DNA from: Chitinophagaceae bacterium
GTDB taxonomy: Bacteria > Bacteroidota > Bacteroidia > Chitinophagales > Chitinophagaceae
DNA length: 51,453 nucleotides
Assembly: GCA_947380605.1 (NCBI GenBank)
Contig: CANCRO010000006.1
Location: forward strand, 1 to 51,453
Reading direction: 5' to 3'
In this document: positions 9,061 through 17,262 of the stretch, one piece after another
Layout: each line of letters opens with the position of its first letter
How positions within the stretch are numbered: the first letter of the stretch is position 1
Notes under the pieces: generated by a model
What the model was told of the DNA's origin: nothing
Databases searched by the model: none
Seen by the model: only the letters and a program-made list of their open reading frames with translations
Program-made: the position numbers and the translations under genes

Positions 9061-9606
9061 ATGTACAAAATAATAGCTTCTTCACTTTTTTTACATAAAA
9101 AATGTATACTTTCTGGAATCGGTACATTGTCTTTAGTAACTCATTCTGCTGTGGCAGATTTTTTAAATACGCGTATTCAAGCACCTTCTCTTAGCATTGA
9201 ATTTATTCCAAATACTAATGATATTAATTTATCGTCTGAACTAAACGACGTTAGTAATTTTATTATTAAAAAATTGGATAAGGACGGTGCTATTTCTATT
9301 GACGGTATTGGTACTTTTACCAAAGTTTCTAACGGGCTAATAAATTTTAGTGCAATTTCTCTAGATTCCAATTTCATTCCCGACGTAAGAGCGGAGAAAG
9401 TAATTAGACAAGAAGCTATACATGAAATTTTAGTAGGAGATCAGCAAAGTACTAATATTGAAATGGAGGAGTATTTTAATAATAATAAATCGACTCTTGA
9501 ACGTTGGAAAATTTCAGCAATAGTTTTATTCTCTATTAGCCTTTTGCTAATTATATTTTACCTCAGTCAAAGAGGGGTTAATCTATTCGGGAACATTGGC
9601 ATTTAA
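9061..9606 (+). CDS. CCDC81-like HU-domain pair with one C-terminal transmembrane helix
   Basis: A 181-residue protein. The first half contains two short HU-like modules: residues about 3-50 (LHKKCILSGIGTLSL) and about 58-115 (LDKDGAISIDGIGTFTKV). The repeated hydrophobic-G-I/F-G-T pattern is that of the CCDC81-like prokaryotic HU domains found in Bacteroidota. A single hydrophobic helix (about 151-170) follows, leaving roughly ten residues beyond it. Family members often continue into a periplasmic SPOR domain that binds denuded peptidoglycan; this one does not. The predicted topology is cytoplasmic HU pair, one inner-membrane helix, very short periplasmic tail. It lies 63 bases after the barrel gene on the same strand. 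DNA binding is not established for this subfamily. Confidence 0.72.
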   Translation: MYKIIASSLFLHKKCILSGIGTLSLVTHSAVADFLNTRIQAPSLSIEFIPNTNDINLSSELNDVSNFIIKKLDKDGAISIDGIGTFTKVSNGLINFSAISLDSNFIPDVRAEKVIRQEAIHEILVGDQQSTNIEMEEYFNNNKSTLERWKISAIVLFSISLLLIIFYLSQRGVNLFGNIGI

Positions 9607-9632
9607 AAATAAAAAATCTTTCAAATAAATAA

Positions 9633-10472
9633 TTAGTTAATGGTCATTTCAAAAATTTTTGGCCAGCGTTTCCCTGTAATGTACATTTTTTTACTAGCAC
9701 TATCCCAGGCTATACCATTCAATACTTCTTCATCATCTGGTTGATAGCCTTTTGCATATTGCTTTATTATACCTGGAAGGTTAATGTTGCCTACTACATG
9801 ACCATTGGAAGGGTCAATTTTAATAATATAGTCACTACCATAAATGTTTGCAAAAATAAATCCATCAATTATTTCAAGTTCGTTGATAGACTTGACTGGT
9901 CCATAGTTATCAGTGATTTGCTTAGTGGTTTTAATACTGCAATCTTCTGGTTTTACGAAGTACAAATTTGCTGAACCATCACTGATAATTAATTCTCTAT
10001 CATTATGAGTGATTCCCCAGCCTTCGTAGGGCCAATTGAAAGTTTTAATCGGCTGGTTAATATTTTTTATATCATATACATTAATTACATGATTTTTCCA
10101 GGTAAGTTGATAAATTTTATCTTTAAAAATAGTAATTCCTTCACCAAATATCTCAGCAGATCCCATTAAATGCTTTTGTAAAACTTTTCCACTTTGTATT
10201 TCAGTTATTCTAATTGATGAATTAATATAATCACCAGTACCTTCATAGAATTTACCATTATAAATTTCGAGACCTTGAGTATAGGCCGAAGTATCGTGAG
10301 GGTAAATTGCAGTAATGTTGAATGGTATATTGATTGGTGCTGCAATACCAGTTGGAGTAGAACTAATCTCTACCGGAGTAGAAGTGTTAGTTGGATTATT
10401 ACAACTTAGTAATACTAAAATACAAGCTATAAATAGAAATTGACTCTTCAAAAGATTACATTTAAGTTTCAA
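9633..10472 (-). CDS. Glutaminyl-peptide cyclotransferase (glutamine cyclotransferase) lipoprotein, TTG start
   Basis: Converts N-terminal Gln of exported proteins to pyroglutamate. The body after the N-terminus is a beta-propeller-type glutamine cyclotransferase: AYTQGLEIYNGKFYEGTG, FGEGITIFKDKIYQLTW, GWGITHNDRELIISDGS, INELEIIDGFIFANIY and a final LNGIAWDSASKKMYITGK. The N-terminus is a lipoprotein signal with lipobox LLSC (Cys24), so it should act in the periplasm anchored to a membrane. No ATG occurs before the lipobox. The start is TTG at 10470-10472, or TTG at 10449-10451 (MKSQFLF...), which I cannot exclude because a TAATTTTG box overlaps the first. Its likely substrates are the many Gln-starting exported proteins in this window. 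Confidence 0.9.
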   Translation of the reverse strand: MKLKCNLLKSQFLFIACILVLLSCNNPTNTSTPVEISSTPTGIAAPINIPFNITAIYPHDTSAYTQGLEIYNGKFYEGTGDYINSSIRITEIQSGKVLQKHLMGSAEIFGEGITIFKDKIYQLTWKNHVINVYDIKNINQPIKTFNWPYEGWGITHNDRELIISDGSANLYFVKPEDCSIKTTKQITDNYGPVKSINELEIIDGFIFANIYGSDYIIKIDPSNGHVVGNINLPGIIKQYAKGYQPDDEEVLNGIAWDSASKKMYITGKRWPKIFEMTIN

Positions 10473-10477
10473 AATTA
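10470..10477 (-). promoter_or_regulatory. Possible -7 box (TAATTTTG) overlapping the first TTG of the cyclotransferase gene
   Basis: Read on the minus strand, TAATTTTG matches TAnnTTTG, but no -33 TTG lies at normal spacing. If it is a true promoter, transcription would begin downstream of the first TTG and favour the second TTG at 10449-10451 as the start. Confidence 0.25.
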
Positions 10478-10694
10478 CTAAACAAAATAAGTTTTTAGTG
10501 AATTATTTAAAATTTGAGTAAATAATATGTTTAAAAATTCATTTTAGGAAGATAGTAAGACAATAAAAGTGCTAATAACGAAGATATTCAAAATGAAAGA
10601 TGAAGCTTTTCTAACCTTTAAGTTTATGAATTGTTAAATTCCATAAAATGCCTACTTTAATTGTTCTTTTAAATAACTAGGTCCTATTTTTGAT

Positions 10695-10722
10695 AACCTT
10701 TATATATATTAATTTAAAGGTT
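10695..10722. other. AACCTTTA/TAAAGGTT hairpin in the gap upstream of the DUF4197 gene
   Basis: An 8-bp perfect inverted repeat, with a 12-base AT-only loop, lies 46 bases before the ATG at 10769. The surrounding 296-base gap between the divergent cyclotransferase and DUF4197 genes holds no other feature I can support. It could be an operator or a leader structure. Confidence 0.3.
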
Positions 10723-10768
10723 TTACCTATTCCATTCATTTTTTAAATCTTACTTAAATTTCTATATA

Positions 10769-11533
10769 ATGAAAAAAATTATTTTATTACAAATTTTATC
10801 TATTGTATTATACGGAAATTTATCAGCACAAGGAATTGGCGGTATTTTAAAAAAAGCAACTAGTAAAGACTCAACAGGTAAAAATGGAATTACAAAACTT
10901 TTAACTAAATCTTCTTCTACTAGTTTAAGCAATGATGATATAATAGCAGGTTTGAAAGAAGCCCTTCGCGTTGGTTCAGATAGTAGTTGTAAGAAATTAA
11001 GTAGGAGCAATGGTTTTTTTGACGATGCTGCAATTAAGATATTAATGCCAGCTGAAGCTCAAAATGCAGAAAAACAACTTCGATCTGTTGGACTAGGAAA
11101 TTTGGTTGATAAGGCAATTCTTTCAATGAATAGGGCAGCTGAAGATGCTGCTAGTGGAGTAGGAGATATTTTTTGGACTTCCATTAAACAAATGAGTATT
11201 CAGGATGGAATTCAAATTTTAAATGGAAATGATATGGCTGCAACTTCCTATTTACAAAAAACAACTTCATCAGAATTAATTCAAAAATTTAAACCAGTTA
11301 TAGATGCATCACTACTTAAAACAGATGCTACAAAATATTGGAAAGAAGTATTCTCAAATTACAATCGATTTTCAAAAGATAAAGTAAATCCAGACCTTAC
11401 TGCTTATGTAACAGAAAGAGCTATGGCTGGTTTGTTTTTAAACATTGGTATGCAAGAGCAAAAAATTCGAAAAGATCCCTCAGCTCAGGTTACTGGAATC
11501 TTAAAAAAAGTATTTGGAGGGGATAAAAAATAA
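10769..11533 (+). CDS. DUF4197 domain exported protein
   Basis: A 254-residue protein with a signal peptide (1-20, LSA|Q21) and one DUF4197 domain covering most of the rest. Recognisable landmarks are IIAGLKEALRVGSDSSCK, FFDDAAIKILMPAEAQ, VDKAILSMNRAAEDAA and the C-terminal TERAMAGLFLNIGMQEQKIR. DUF4197 proteins are widespread in Proteobacteria and Bacteroidota, helical, predicted periplasmic and without assigned function. It is flanked by a 296-base gap on the left and converges with nnr six bases away on the right. The start ATG is clear and leads straight into the signal peptide. Confidence 0.88.
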   Translation: MKKIILLQILSIVLYGNLSAQGIGGILKKATSKDSTGKNGITKLLTKSSSTSLSNDDIIAGLKEALRVGSDSSCKKLSRSNGFFDDAAIKILMPAEAQNAEKQLRSVGLGNLVDKAILSMNRAAEDAASGVGDIFWTSIKQMSIQDGIQILNGNDMAATSYLQKTTSSELIQKFKPVIDASLLKTDATKYWKEVFSNYNRFSKDKVNPDLTAYVTERAMAGLFLNIGMQEQKIRKDPSAQVTGILKKVFGGDKK

Positions 11534-11539
11534 TTTTAT

Positions 11540-13036
11540 TTAATTTGCAATATTAGTTTGTATTGATATAAAAGCTTTCCCCAAAGAATCAATGATATCA
11601 CTTGCTATCATTGATTCTTGAGATATTTTTTTTGCTGCAATGTCCCCTGCTAATCCATGAAGGTAAATTCCTAAAATACATGCATTCTTTGTTGAATACC
11701 CTTGGGCTAATAAACCGGTAAGAATTCCAGTAAGCACATCTCCACTACCTGCAGTTGCCATTCCAGCATTTCCAGTTGTATTAAAGTAACATTCTCCGTC
11801 AGAAAAAGCAACGATTGTAAAGTGTCCTTTCAAAACTATAGTACAATTAAGATCAATTGCTTTTTGTTGAGCTAGTCGCAACCTTTCAAAATCATTAGAT
11901 GTTTTACCAAATAATTTTTCAAATTCACCGGTATGGGGTGTAAGAATGATGGGGATTTTAAAATGATTTGATAATAGTGCCTCTTCTTTACTTAGTATAT
12001 TCAAAGCACTTGCATCTATCACTAGTGGAATATTTACTGTAGTCAATATCTTTTTTAGCAATGCTGTATTGTGCAATGACATTTCAAGACCTGGTCCAAT
12101 GGCTATAGCTGTTTTTTTAGTAGATAATATCTCTAAATTGATTTCTGTACTACTAATAACTTCAGGCAATGCTATTTGCACAATTGATTGAGAAGCCACC
12201 TCTGTGTGAAGGGTAACTAATCCTGAACCAGCTCTTAAACAAGCTTTTGAACAAAGTAAGGCAGCGCCCATCATATTTTTACTCCCAGCAAAAACTAAAC
12301 AATGTCCAAAATTGTATTTATGACTAAATTGATTTCTAGGTTTAATAATAGAGCTCACCATTGCAAAGTCAATTAAACTATAATTTGACCTCGTTGAATC
12401 ATAATACGCTTGCTTCAGTCCAATATCAAGCAAATGAACCTTACCTACAAAAGAATGGTTTTCAGGCATTAAAAAGGCTAGTTTCATTGTCTGAAAACTT
12501 AATGTATAAGCTGCACGAATAATAATATTCCCCAGTGAAGTTTCATTTGATAATAAACCGGTTGGAAAATCAATACTGATGACTGTGTTATCAGAAAGGT
12601 TAATTAAATTAACTAAGTCAGCTATTTTACCAGTTAAGGAACGAGTTACACCTGAACCTAATAAAGCATCAATAACAATACCTTCGATTTTTATCGATTG
12701 TACACTGTCGGAATCAATAAAATGAAGGTTATGAGTAATTTTTTGAACACAGTGTAAATTGGCTATAAAATTATCAGATCTATTATTACCTTCTAGAATA
12801 TAGATATTGACTGAATTTCCAGAAGATAACAACATTCTGGCAATGGCTAATCCATCTCCTCCATTATTTCCTGTACCACAAAAAATAGTATAGGAATGAG
12901 GAGAGTTATATTTAGCATTCAACCATTGATAACAAGCAGCAGCGGCTCTTTCCATTAATCTGATTGAATCAATAGGTTCATGGGCTATGGTATAATTATC
13001 CCATTGTTTAATCTGTTCAATCGAAAAGATTTTCAT
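11540..13036 (-). CDS. nnr: Bifunctional NAD(P)H-hydrate epimerase / ADP-dependent NAD(P)H-hydrate dehydratase
   Basis: Repairs hydrated NADH and NADPH. The N-terminal YjeF_N half (about 1-215) epimerises NAD(P)HX, with the nucleotide-binding loop GTGNNGGDGLAIARML. The C-terminal half is the ribokinase-fold dehydratase: FAGSKNMMGAALL, LTPHTGEFEKLFG, then GNAGMATAGSGDVLTGIL carrying the catalytic Asp and the nucleotide-binding glycines. The 498-residue length is normal for the fused enzyme. Its ATG shares one base with the TAA of the upstream OstA gene (TAATG), a typical translational-coupling overlap. It therefore belongs to the same transcript as the envelope gene although its job is metabolite repair. 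Confidence 0.95.
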   Translation of the reverse strand: MKIFSIEQIKQWDNYTIAHEPIDSIRLMERAAAACYQWLNAKYNSPHSYTIFCGTGNNGGDGLAIARMLLSSGNSVNIYILEGNNRSDNFIANLHCVQKITHNLHFIDSDSVQSIKIEGIVIDALLGSGVTRSLTGKIADLVNLINLSDNTVISIDFPTGLLSNETSLGNIIIRAAYTLSFQTMKLAFLMPENHSFVGKVHLLDIGLKQAYYDSTRSNYSLIDFAMVSSIIKPRNQFSHKYNFGHCLVFAGSKNMMGAALLCSKACLRAGSGLVTLHTEVASQSIVQIALPEVISSTEINLEILSTKKTAIAIGPGLEMSLHNTALLKKILTTVNIPLVIDASALNILSKEEALLSNHFKIPIILTPHTGEFEKLFGKTSNDFERLRLAQQKAIDLNCTIVLKGHFTIVAFSDGECYFNTTGNAGMATAGSGDVLTGILTGLLAQGYSTKNACILGIYLHGLAGDIAAKKISQESMIASDIIDSLGKAFISIQTNIAN

Positions 13037-14922
13037 TATTCAAATAATTCAAGTTTATTCTTTGGTCGTCTTTTATCTTGCCATAAAAAGTTTTTCAATA
13101 GTCTTTGCTTTTCTGGTATTTGCCGAATGGGATATAGCGTACCTTCTACATTATTGACAAATTTTACTTTGTTTATTTCTTTTTTCTTAAAATAAAGATC
13201 TATTATATCTCCTTTACTTCTGTTCATTCCAACAAATGCGCTATCATCATCTTGAGGGTAAAATATGCTTTCTGCTGGAAAACCTTTGGCTCTCATATAA
13301 TCTAGTTCACCATTTTTAAAATAGCCATTTAATGTTCTTCCAGCAATTTGATTATACATTCTACTATTCAGTTTATTGATAATGATTCCATTATCAAAGA
13401 CAAATAAACGATCTGCCTTTTGGTTTTTAGTATAGATATAAATTGTATCACCCGCTATTTGAGAATTATTGCTAAAAACTAGAGGGTTTTTGAATAATCT
13501 AAATATTGAGTCTTCGGTAGAATAATATAAACTGTCAGCTACCGATTGAAGAGAGTCATTAAAGATTTTAACATTATGAAAAGCAATGAAAAATCTAATG
13601 ATGGTATCTTTTTTACTCACTTCATTTTTAGTCAAATCACTTTGTTTTAAGGTAGTATCTGATTGATCACTAAATATTTTATTAGTATCTATTTGTCTTT
13701 TTTGGGTAATTAACGTATCTAAATTTTTTATCCCAACCTTGTCTTTAGAATAATTATTCTTTACAAGAGATAAATCCTCTACAAACTTTTTATCTTTTTT
13801 ACCATTTAGACTGTCAGGCAAATTTTTATTGACAGCTTTATTTAATTTATTAGTTTTATTTATTTTTTTCGAATGATCAATTACACTGTCTGCTTTGAGA
13901 GTATCTTTTGAAATTTCAATCTTTCTCCCCAAACTATCTCTTTTCTCAACACCTGAAAATAAAGTGTCTGCAGCTATATAGGTACTGTCATATCCTTCTC
14001 CTTTAAAAATCAATACAGGTTTACGGGTGGCTAAAAATGAATTATTATTTTTATCTAAGTAAATTTGGTTACCCAAAATTGAATAACCATTCACACTGTC
14101 TTTAATAATTGCATTGCCTTCTAATTGTGCAATACCCGTCAATTCATCATAAGCACTTTTATCCGCTACATAAGTACGTGTACTATCTTTAATGATGGTT
14201 CTATTTCCAAAAAAAGCCTTTCCATTTTTTAGGTCATAACTACCATTAGAGGAATAGATGTCCCCACCATTCTTACTTTTAATGAAAGTAGGTGTATTCC
14301 AAGAGGAAATTTGTGTTTGTGTATTATACAATAAGGTATCATTAATTATATCATATTTTGGATCAATGAGGTGAACTTTTTTCTTAAAAAATATATCTTT
14401 TGTGTCAGCATAATAAATTCCCTCAGTACTAGTAAGTATTGTTTTTCCATTTACCACCTTACCGCCATTTTTGTATTTACCAATGCTAGTAGCAAGATTG
14501 TATTCTAATTCTTGGGTATACAAGGTGACTTTCTTATCAGTTAATCTTACATCTTTTTTTAAGAAGGCAATTCGATCTTTTCCAATGTATTTTAAATATT
14601 GAGAATAGGTATTGATGCTATCATTTTGATTGATATGGATATTTCCAAAGGCTTCTAATATATTCGTTTCCTTATTGATTGTAGCACTGTCACAGTAAAA
14701 TAGTGTTACTCCTTCTTTTAGAATTACGTTACCAGCTATCGTTTGCAAACGTGTAACCGAGTCTATAGTCTTTTCCCTAAGGCTATTTCCTTGAATAATT
14801 TGTATTTCTCTAATAGTGTCTGCTTTGGGAGTTACTAGGCTATCTTGAGCAAAGGATATCAATTGGACATGCAGCATGACCAATAAAAAAAATAAATATT
14901 TTAAACGTTTGATAAATTTCAA
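13036..14922 (-). CDS. OstA/LptA-like periplasmic protein, long form, TTG start
   Basis: A 628-residue exported protein with signal peptide 1-25 (SFA|Q26) and repeated OstA/LptA-type beta-jellyroll units: LKEGVTLFYCDSATINKETN, LEAFGNIHINQNDS, KKDVRLTDKKVTLYTQEL and FGNRTIIKDSTRTYVADK. LptA proteins bridge LPS from the inner membrane to LptD. This one is over three times the length of E. coli LptA. A low-complexity Lys/Asn/Asp linker (about 335-440) separates the main block from a C-terminal OstA-like segment (NVKIFNDSLQSVADSLYYS). The start is TTG at 14920-14922; the next ATG would leave only ten residues of signal sequence. It is upstream of and overlaps nnr by one base. Bacteroidota commonly have such long forms. 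Confidence 0.85.
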   Translation of the reverse strand: MKFIKRLKYLFFLLVMLHVQLISFAQDSLVTPKADTIREIQIIQGNSLREKTIDSVTRLQTIAGNVILKEGVTLFYCDSATINKETNILEAFGNIHINQNDSINTYSQYLKYIGKDRIAFLKKDVRLTDKKVTLYTQELEYNLATSIGKYKNGGKVVNGKTILTSTEGIYYADTKDIFFKKKVHLIDPKYDIINDTLLYNTQTQISSWNTPTFIKSKNGGDIYSSNGSYDLKNGKAFFGNRTIIKDSTRTYVADKSAYDELTGIAQLEGNAIIKDSVNGYSILGNQIYLDKNNNSFLATRKPVLIFKGEGYDSTYIAADTLFSGVEKRDSLGRKIEISKDTLKADSVIDHSKKINKTNKLNKAVNKNLPDSLNGKKDKKFVEDLSLVKNNYSKDKVGIKNLDTLITQKRQIDTNKIFSDQSDTTLKQSDLTKNEVSKKDTIIRFFIAFHNVKIFNDSLQSVADSLYYSTEDSIFRLFKNPLVFSNNSQIAGDTIYIYTKNQKADRLFVFDNGIIINKLNSRMYNQIAGRTLNGYFKNGELDYMRAKGFPAESIFYPQDDDSAFVGMNRSKGDIIDLYFKKKEINKVKFVNNVEGTLYPIRQIPEKQRLLKNFLWQDKRRPKNKLELFE

Positions 14923-15036
14923 TTCAATTATTTTAAGAAAAGAGATATAAGATAATTTTTACTAACATCCTTCTAAACTTACTGGTAGTTAATCATTAGA
15001 AAAATAAAACAATTTTGCTTACTAAATTAGGGAAAA

Positions 15037-16047
15037 CTATTTTGTATAAGGAGCGTTAATGGTATCAGGTAGAGGAGAAGTAAGGGGTTTATTCTTATCT
15101 TTTTTACCAAAAACCGATACATTTATATATCTTTTTGGATGTACCCTAACATCATCTAACAGTAGATTTAATTTATTAGAGGTAGCACTTAGGTTATTGT
15201 ATAACTTAGGATCATTAATCAATAAACCAATTGACCCTTTATCACTATTCACTTTTTCAATGGTATTTTTCAATTGATTAATTGTGCCGTCAATAGTGGT
15301 GAGTGTTTTTTCAAGTTCTAATTTAGAGAATTTTGAAGTGGTTATTTCCAAATTAGCAATTGTTTGATCAATTTTTTTATCATTATTTTTCAACGTACTG
15401 GTAATGTCACTAATATTATTCAATGTTTTGGGTAATACACCAGTTTGCGTATTTAGAATTGATTGAAGTGAAGCAGAAGATATAGCTAGCGAGGCCGTAG
15501 TATTATTTAAATTAGCGATTACCGATTTGATATTATTTTTGGTATTGGCATCAAATACACTATTAATAGTGACTAAGACTGAATCTAGCGATCGAACCAT
15601 ATTAGCAACTTGAATTAATACTGGATCTATCTTCTGAAATGCGTCCGCTAACATACCTTTAGAGGCAATAGTAGATAAGGTATCCCCATCTTTTTTAAAA
15701 GAATTACTATTTCCTAATTTAATTTCTATTGAAGTAGTCCCCAGTACGGAAGGAGTAATTACTGCAATAGAATTTTCAGGTATTTTTACTGATTGATTCA
15801 TTGTTAGCGCCACAGTAATTTTACGCATATCCTCACCACCGTCTGTACTATAAACTGTTCCTACTTGTTTTCCATTAATTATAACTGCATTGCTAGAAGT
15901 GAGCCCTTCAATATTTTCAAATATTGCATAAAAACGCATAGATTTAACAGTAAGGTTTCTTCCCTTTAAAAAATTAAATCCTAAAATAAGTAATACTATA
16001 GAAATTGCAGTAAGCGAACCTACTTTAGTTTCATTCGAAATATTCAT
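15037..16047 (-). CDS. MCE/MlaD-family lipid-transport protein
   Basis: A 336-residue protein with one N-terminal transmembrane helix (about 9-26) followed by an MCE domain (about 38-115: SSNAVIINGKQVGTVYS, TPSVLGTTSIEIKLG). After it comes a long helical region to about residue 300 (repeated Asn/Thr/Leu heptad-like stretches such as TLNNISDITSTLKNNDKK). MCE proteins form hexameric rings that shuttle phospholipids between the membranes. In Bacteroidota they often sit beside envelope genes as here. The expected ATPase (MlaF) and permease (MlaE) genes are not in the window. The C-terminal tail ends in Pro/Thr-rich sequence. It lies 114 bases upstream of the OstA gene on the same strand. Confidence 0.9.
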   Translation of the reverse strand: MNISNETKVGSLTAISIVLLILGFNFLKGRNLTVKSMRFYAIFENIEGLTSSNAVIINGKQVGTVYSTDGGEDMRKITVALTMNQSVKIPENSIAVITPSVLGTTSIEIKLGNSNSFKKDGDTLSTIASKGMLADAFQKIDPVLIQVANMVRSLDSVLVTINSVFDANTKNNIKSVIANLNNTTASLAISSASLQSILNTQTGVLPKTLNNISDITSTLKNNDKKIDQTIANLEITTSKFSKLELEKTLTTIDGTINQLKNTIEKVNSDKGSIGLLINDPKLYNNLSATSNKLNLLLDDVRVHPKRYINVSVFGKKDKNKPLTSPLPDTINAPYTK

Positions 16048-16072
16048 ATTGCCAAAAGGGTTGATTGAGCTT

Positions 16073-16080
16073 CAAAAGTA
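16073..16080 (-). promoter_or_regulatory. Possible -7 box (TACTTTTG) for the MCE gene
   Basis: On the minus strand TACTTTTG fits TAnnTTTG and lies 25 bases before the MCE ATG. No -33 TTG at the expected distance could be found, so the call is tentative. Confidence 0.3.
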
Positions 16081-16213
16081 CACATTTATTTGCTGGCATT
16101 AAATCCATTTAATCCAGTAAAAAATCACAAAATTATATATAATAATTATAGTGCTGATTATAGACAGGGTAACATTTCCACTGTAAATTGCTGACCTAAA
16201 AAATAAAGATGGC

Positions 16214-17173
16214 TTACTTTCCAGCTTGAACATTAGCATTATTGCCATTTTCGACGATATTTTTATATCGTTTAACCGCTTGCGTTATACTTACCGCAAG
16301 CTCTTCTTGACCTTCTTCACTATTAATGTATCGTTCATCTTCTTCATTATTAATAAATCCAGTCTCAATCAAAATAGCGGGCATATTGGTAGACTGTAAT
16401 ACCCTTATTCCAACTTGCCGTTGATTTAAACCAAGCGATTTTCTTCCTGTTTTAGCTACTTCATCTTCCACTAGCATACCAATATTTATACTTTTTAACT
16501 GAAATCTTTTTGCATAAATAGCAACAATCGGCTTCATTTCTGGACTATTGAAATCAATATTGTTACTGAGTGAGTCATCGGCTTCAATATTGAAATCAGC
16601 TTCATTATCAATAATTGCTTTTAGCTTGTCACTTGTTTTATGGGAAGCAAATATCCAAACACTTGTTCCACTTCTTTGAAGTGGTAACTTGTAATATTGA
16701 TATAGGTTTTCCTCAACTTCATAAGGAGTTTTAATTTTCTTTTTTTTCTTTCCCTTTCCAGTATAAGTTACTTTATAACGGGTAACCATATGCCTTCCAA
16801 TAAGGCGCCTACCAGTTTTTAATGGTCCAGAATCTGCATGAATACATATAAATAAGTCACCATGATATTGATTAGCAATTCTAGCCTTTTCATTTACGTT
16901 TTGAAAAATATCAGTGGTTCGGGTAGGGATAGTAGTTACCTCAGGTAATTCTCGCTGAAGAGCGGCTACCAATTTCTTGGAAATAGCGAGCGTAACGTCT
17001 TTTTCTTTTGATCTGAGAGAACCTTCATATTCACCCACCGCTCCATTGTCTTCGCCACCATGGCCTGCATCTACAATAATTGTTTTAAGTAGTTTAGGAG
17101 CCTGGGCATGAATGGATTTTGAAAAAACCAGTAAGGATATAAAAATAAAAAATATGATTTTTTTAACTAACAT
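16214..17173 (-). CDS. N-acetylmuramoyl-L-alanine amidase (Amidase_3, AmiC-like)
   Basis: Cleaves the amide bond between MurNAc and the stem peptide during cell separation or wall turnover. Signal peptide 1-23 (IHA|Q24). The Amidase_3 zinc site is complete: AGHGG (His38), Glu57 in the KEKDVTL stretch, IHAD with the second His, and the catalytic Glu in LIETGFINN near the C-terminus. A Lys/Tyr-rich insertion (GKGKKKKKIKTPYEVEENLY) and about 50 further residues separate the IHAD motif from the last third, as in other Bacteroidota amidases, possibly a regulatory insertion. The ATG at 17171-17173 leads directly to the signal peptide; a longer frame begins at 17203. It is divergent from the LptD-like gene and upstream of the MCE gene. 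Confidence 0.93.
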   Translation of the reverse strand: MLVKKIIFFIFISLLVFSKSIHAQAPKLLKTIIVDAGHGGEDNGAVGEYEGSLRSKEKDVTLAISKKLVAALQRELPEVTTIPTRTTDIFQNVNEKARIANQYHGDLFICIHADSGPLKTGRRLIGRHMVTRYKVTYTGKGKKKKKIKTPYEVEENLYQYYKLPLQRSGTSVWIFASHKTSDKLKAIIDNEADFNIEADDSLSNNIDFNSPEMKPIVAIYAKRFQLKSINIGMLVEDEVAKTGRKSLGLNQRQVGIRVLQSTNMPAILIETGFINNEEDERYINSEEGQEELAVSITQAVKRYKNIVENGNNANVQAGK

Positions 17174-17224
17174 ATTCAATTTTTTTTTATAGGTAGTTAT
17201 CAATTATAAGTCTTTGTTCACACA

Positions 17225-17251
17225 TTGTTGTATGTAATATGATTATTTTTG
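17225..17251 (+). promoter_or_regulatory. Candidate promoter of the LptD-like gene
   Basis: TTG at 17225-17227, a 16-base spacer and TATTTTTG at 17244-17251 resemble the Bacteroidota -33/-7 pair. The ATG at 17239 overlaps the -7 region, so translation more likely starts at the ATG at 17263, 11 bases beyond the box. Confidence 0.42.
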
Positions 17252-17262
17252 CTATAACTGCA

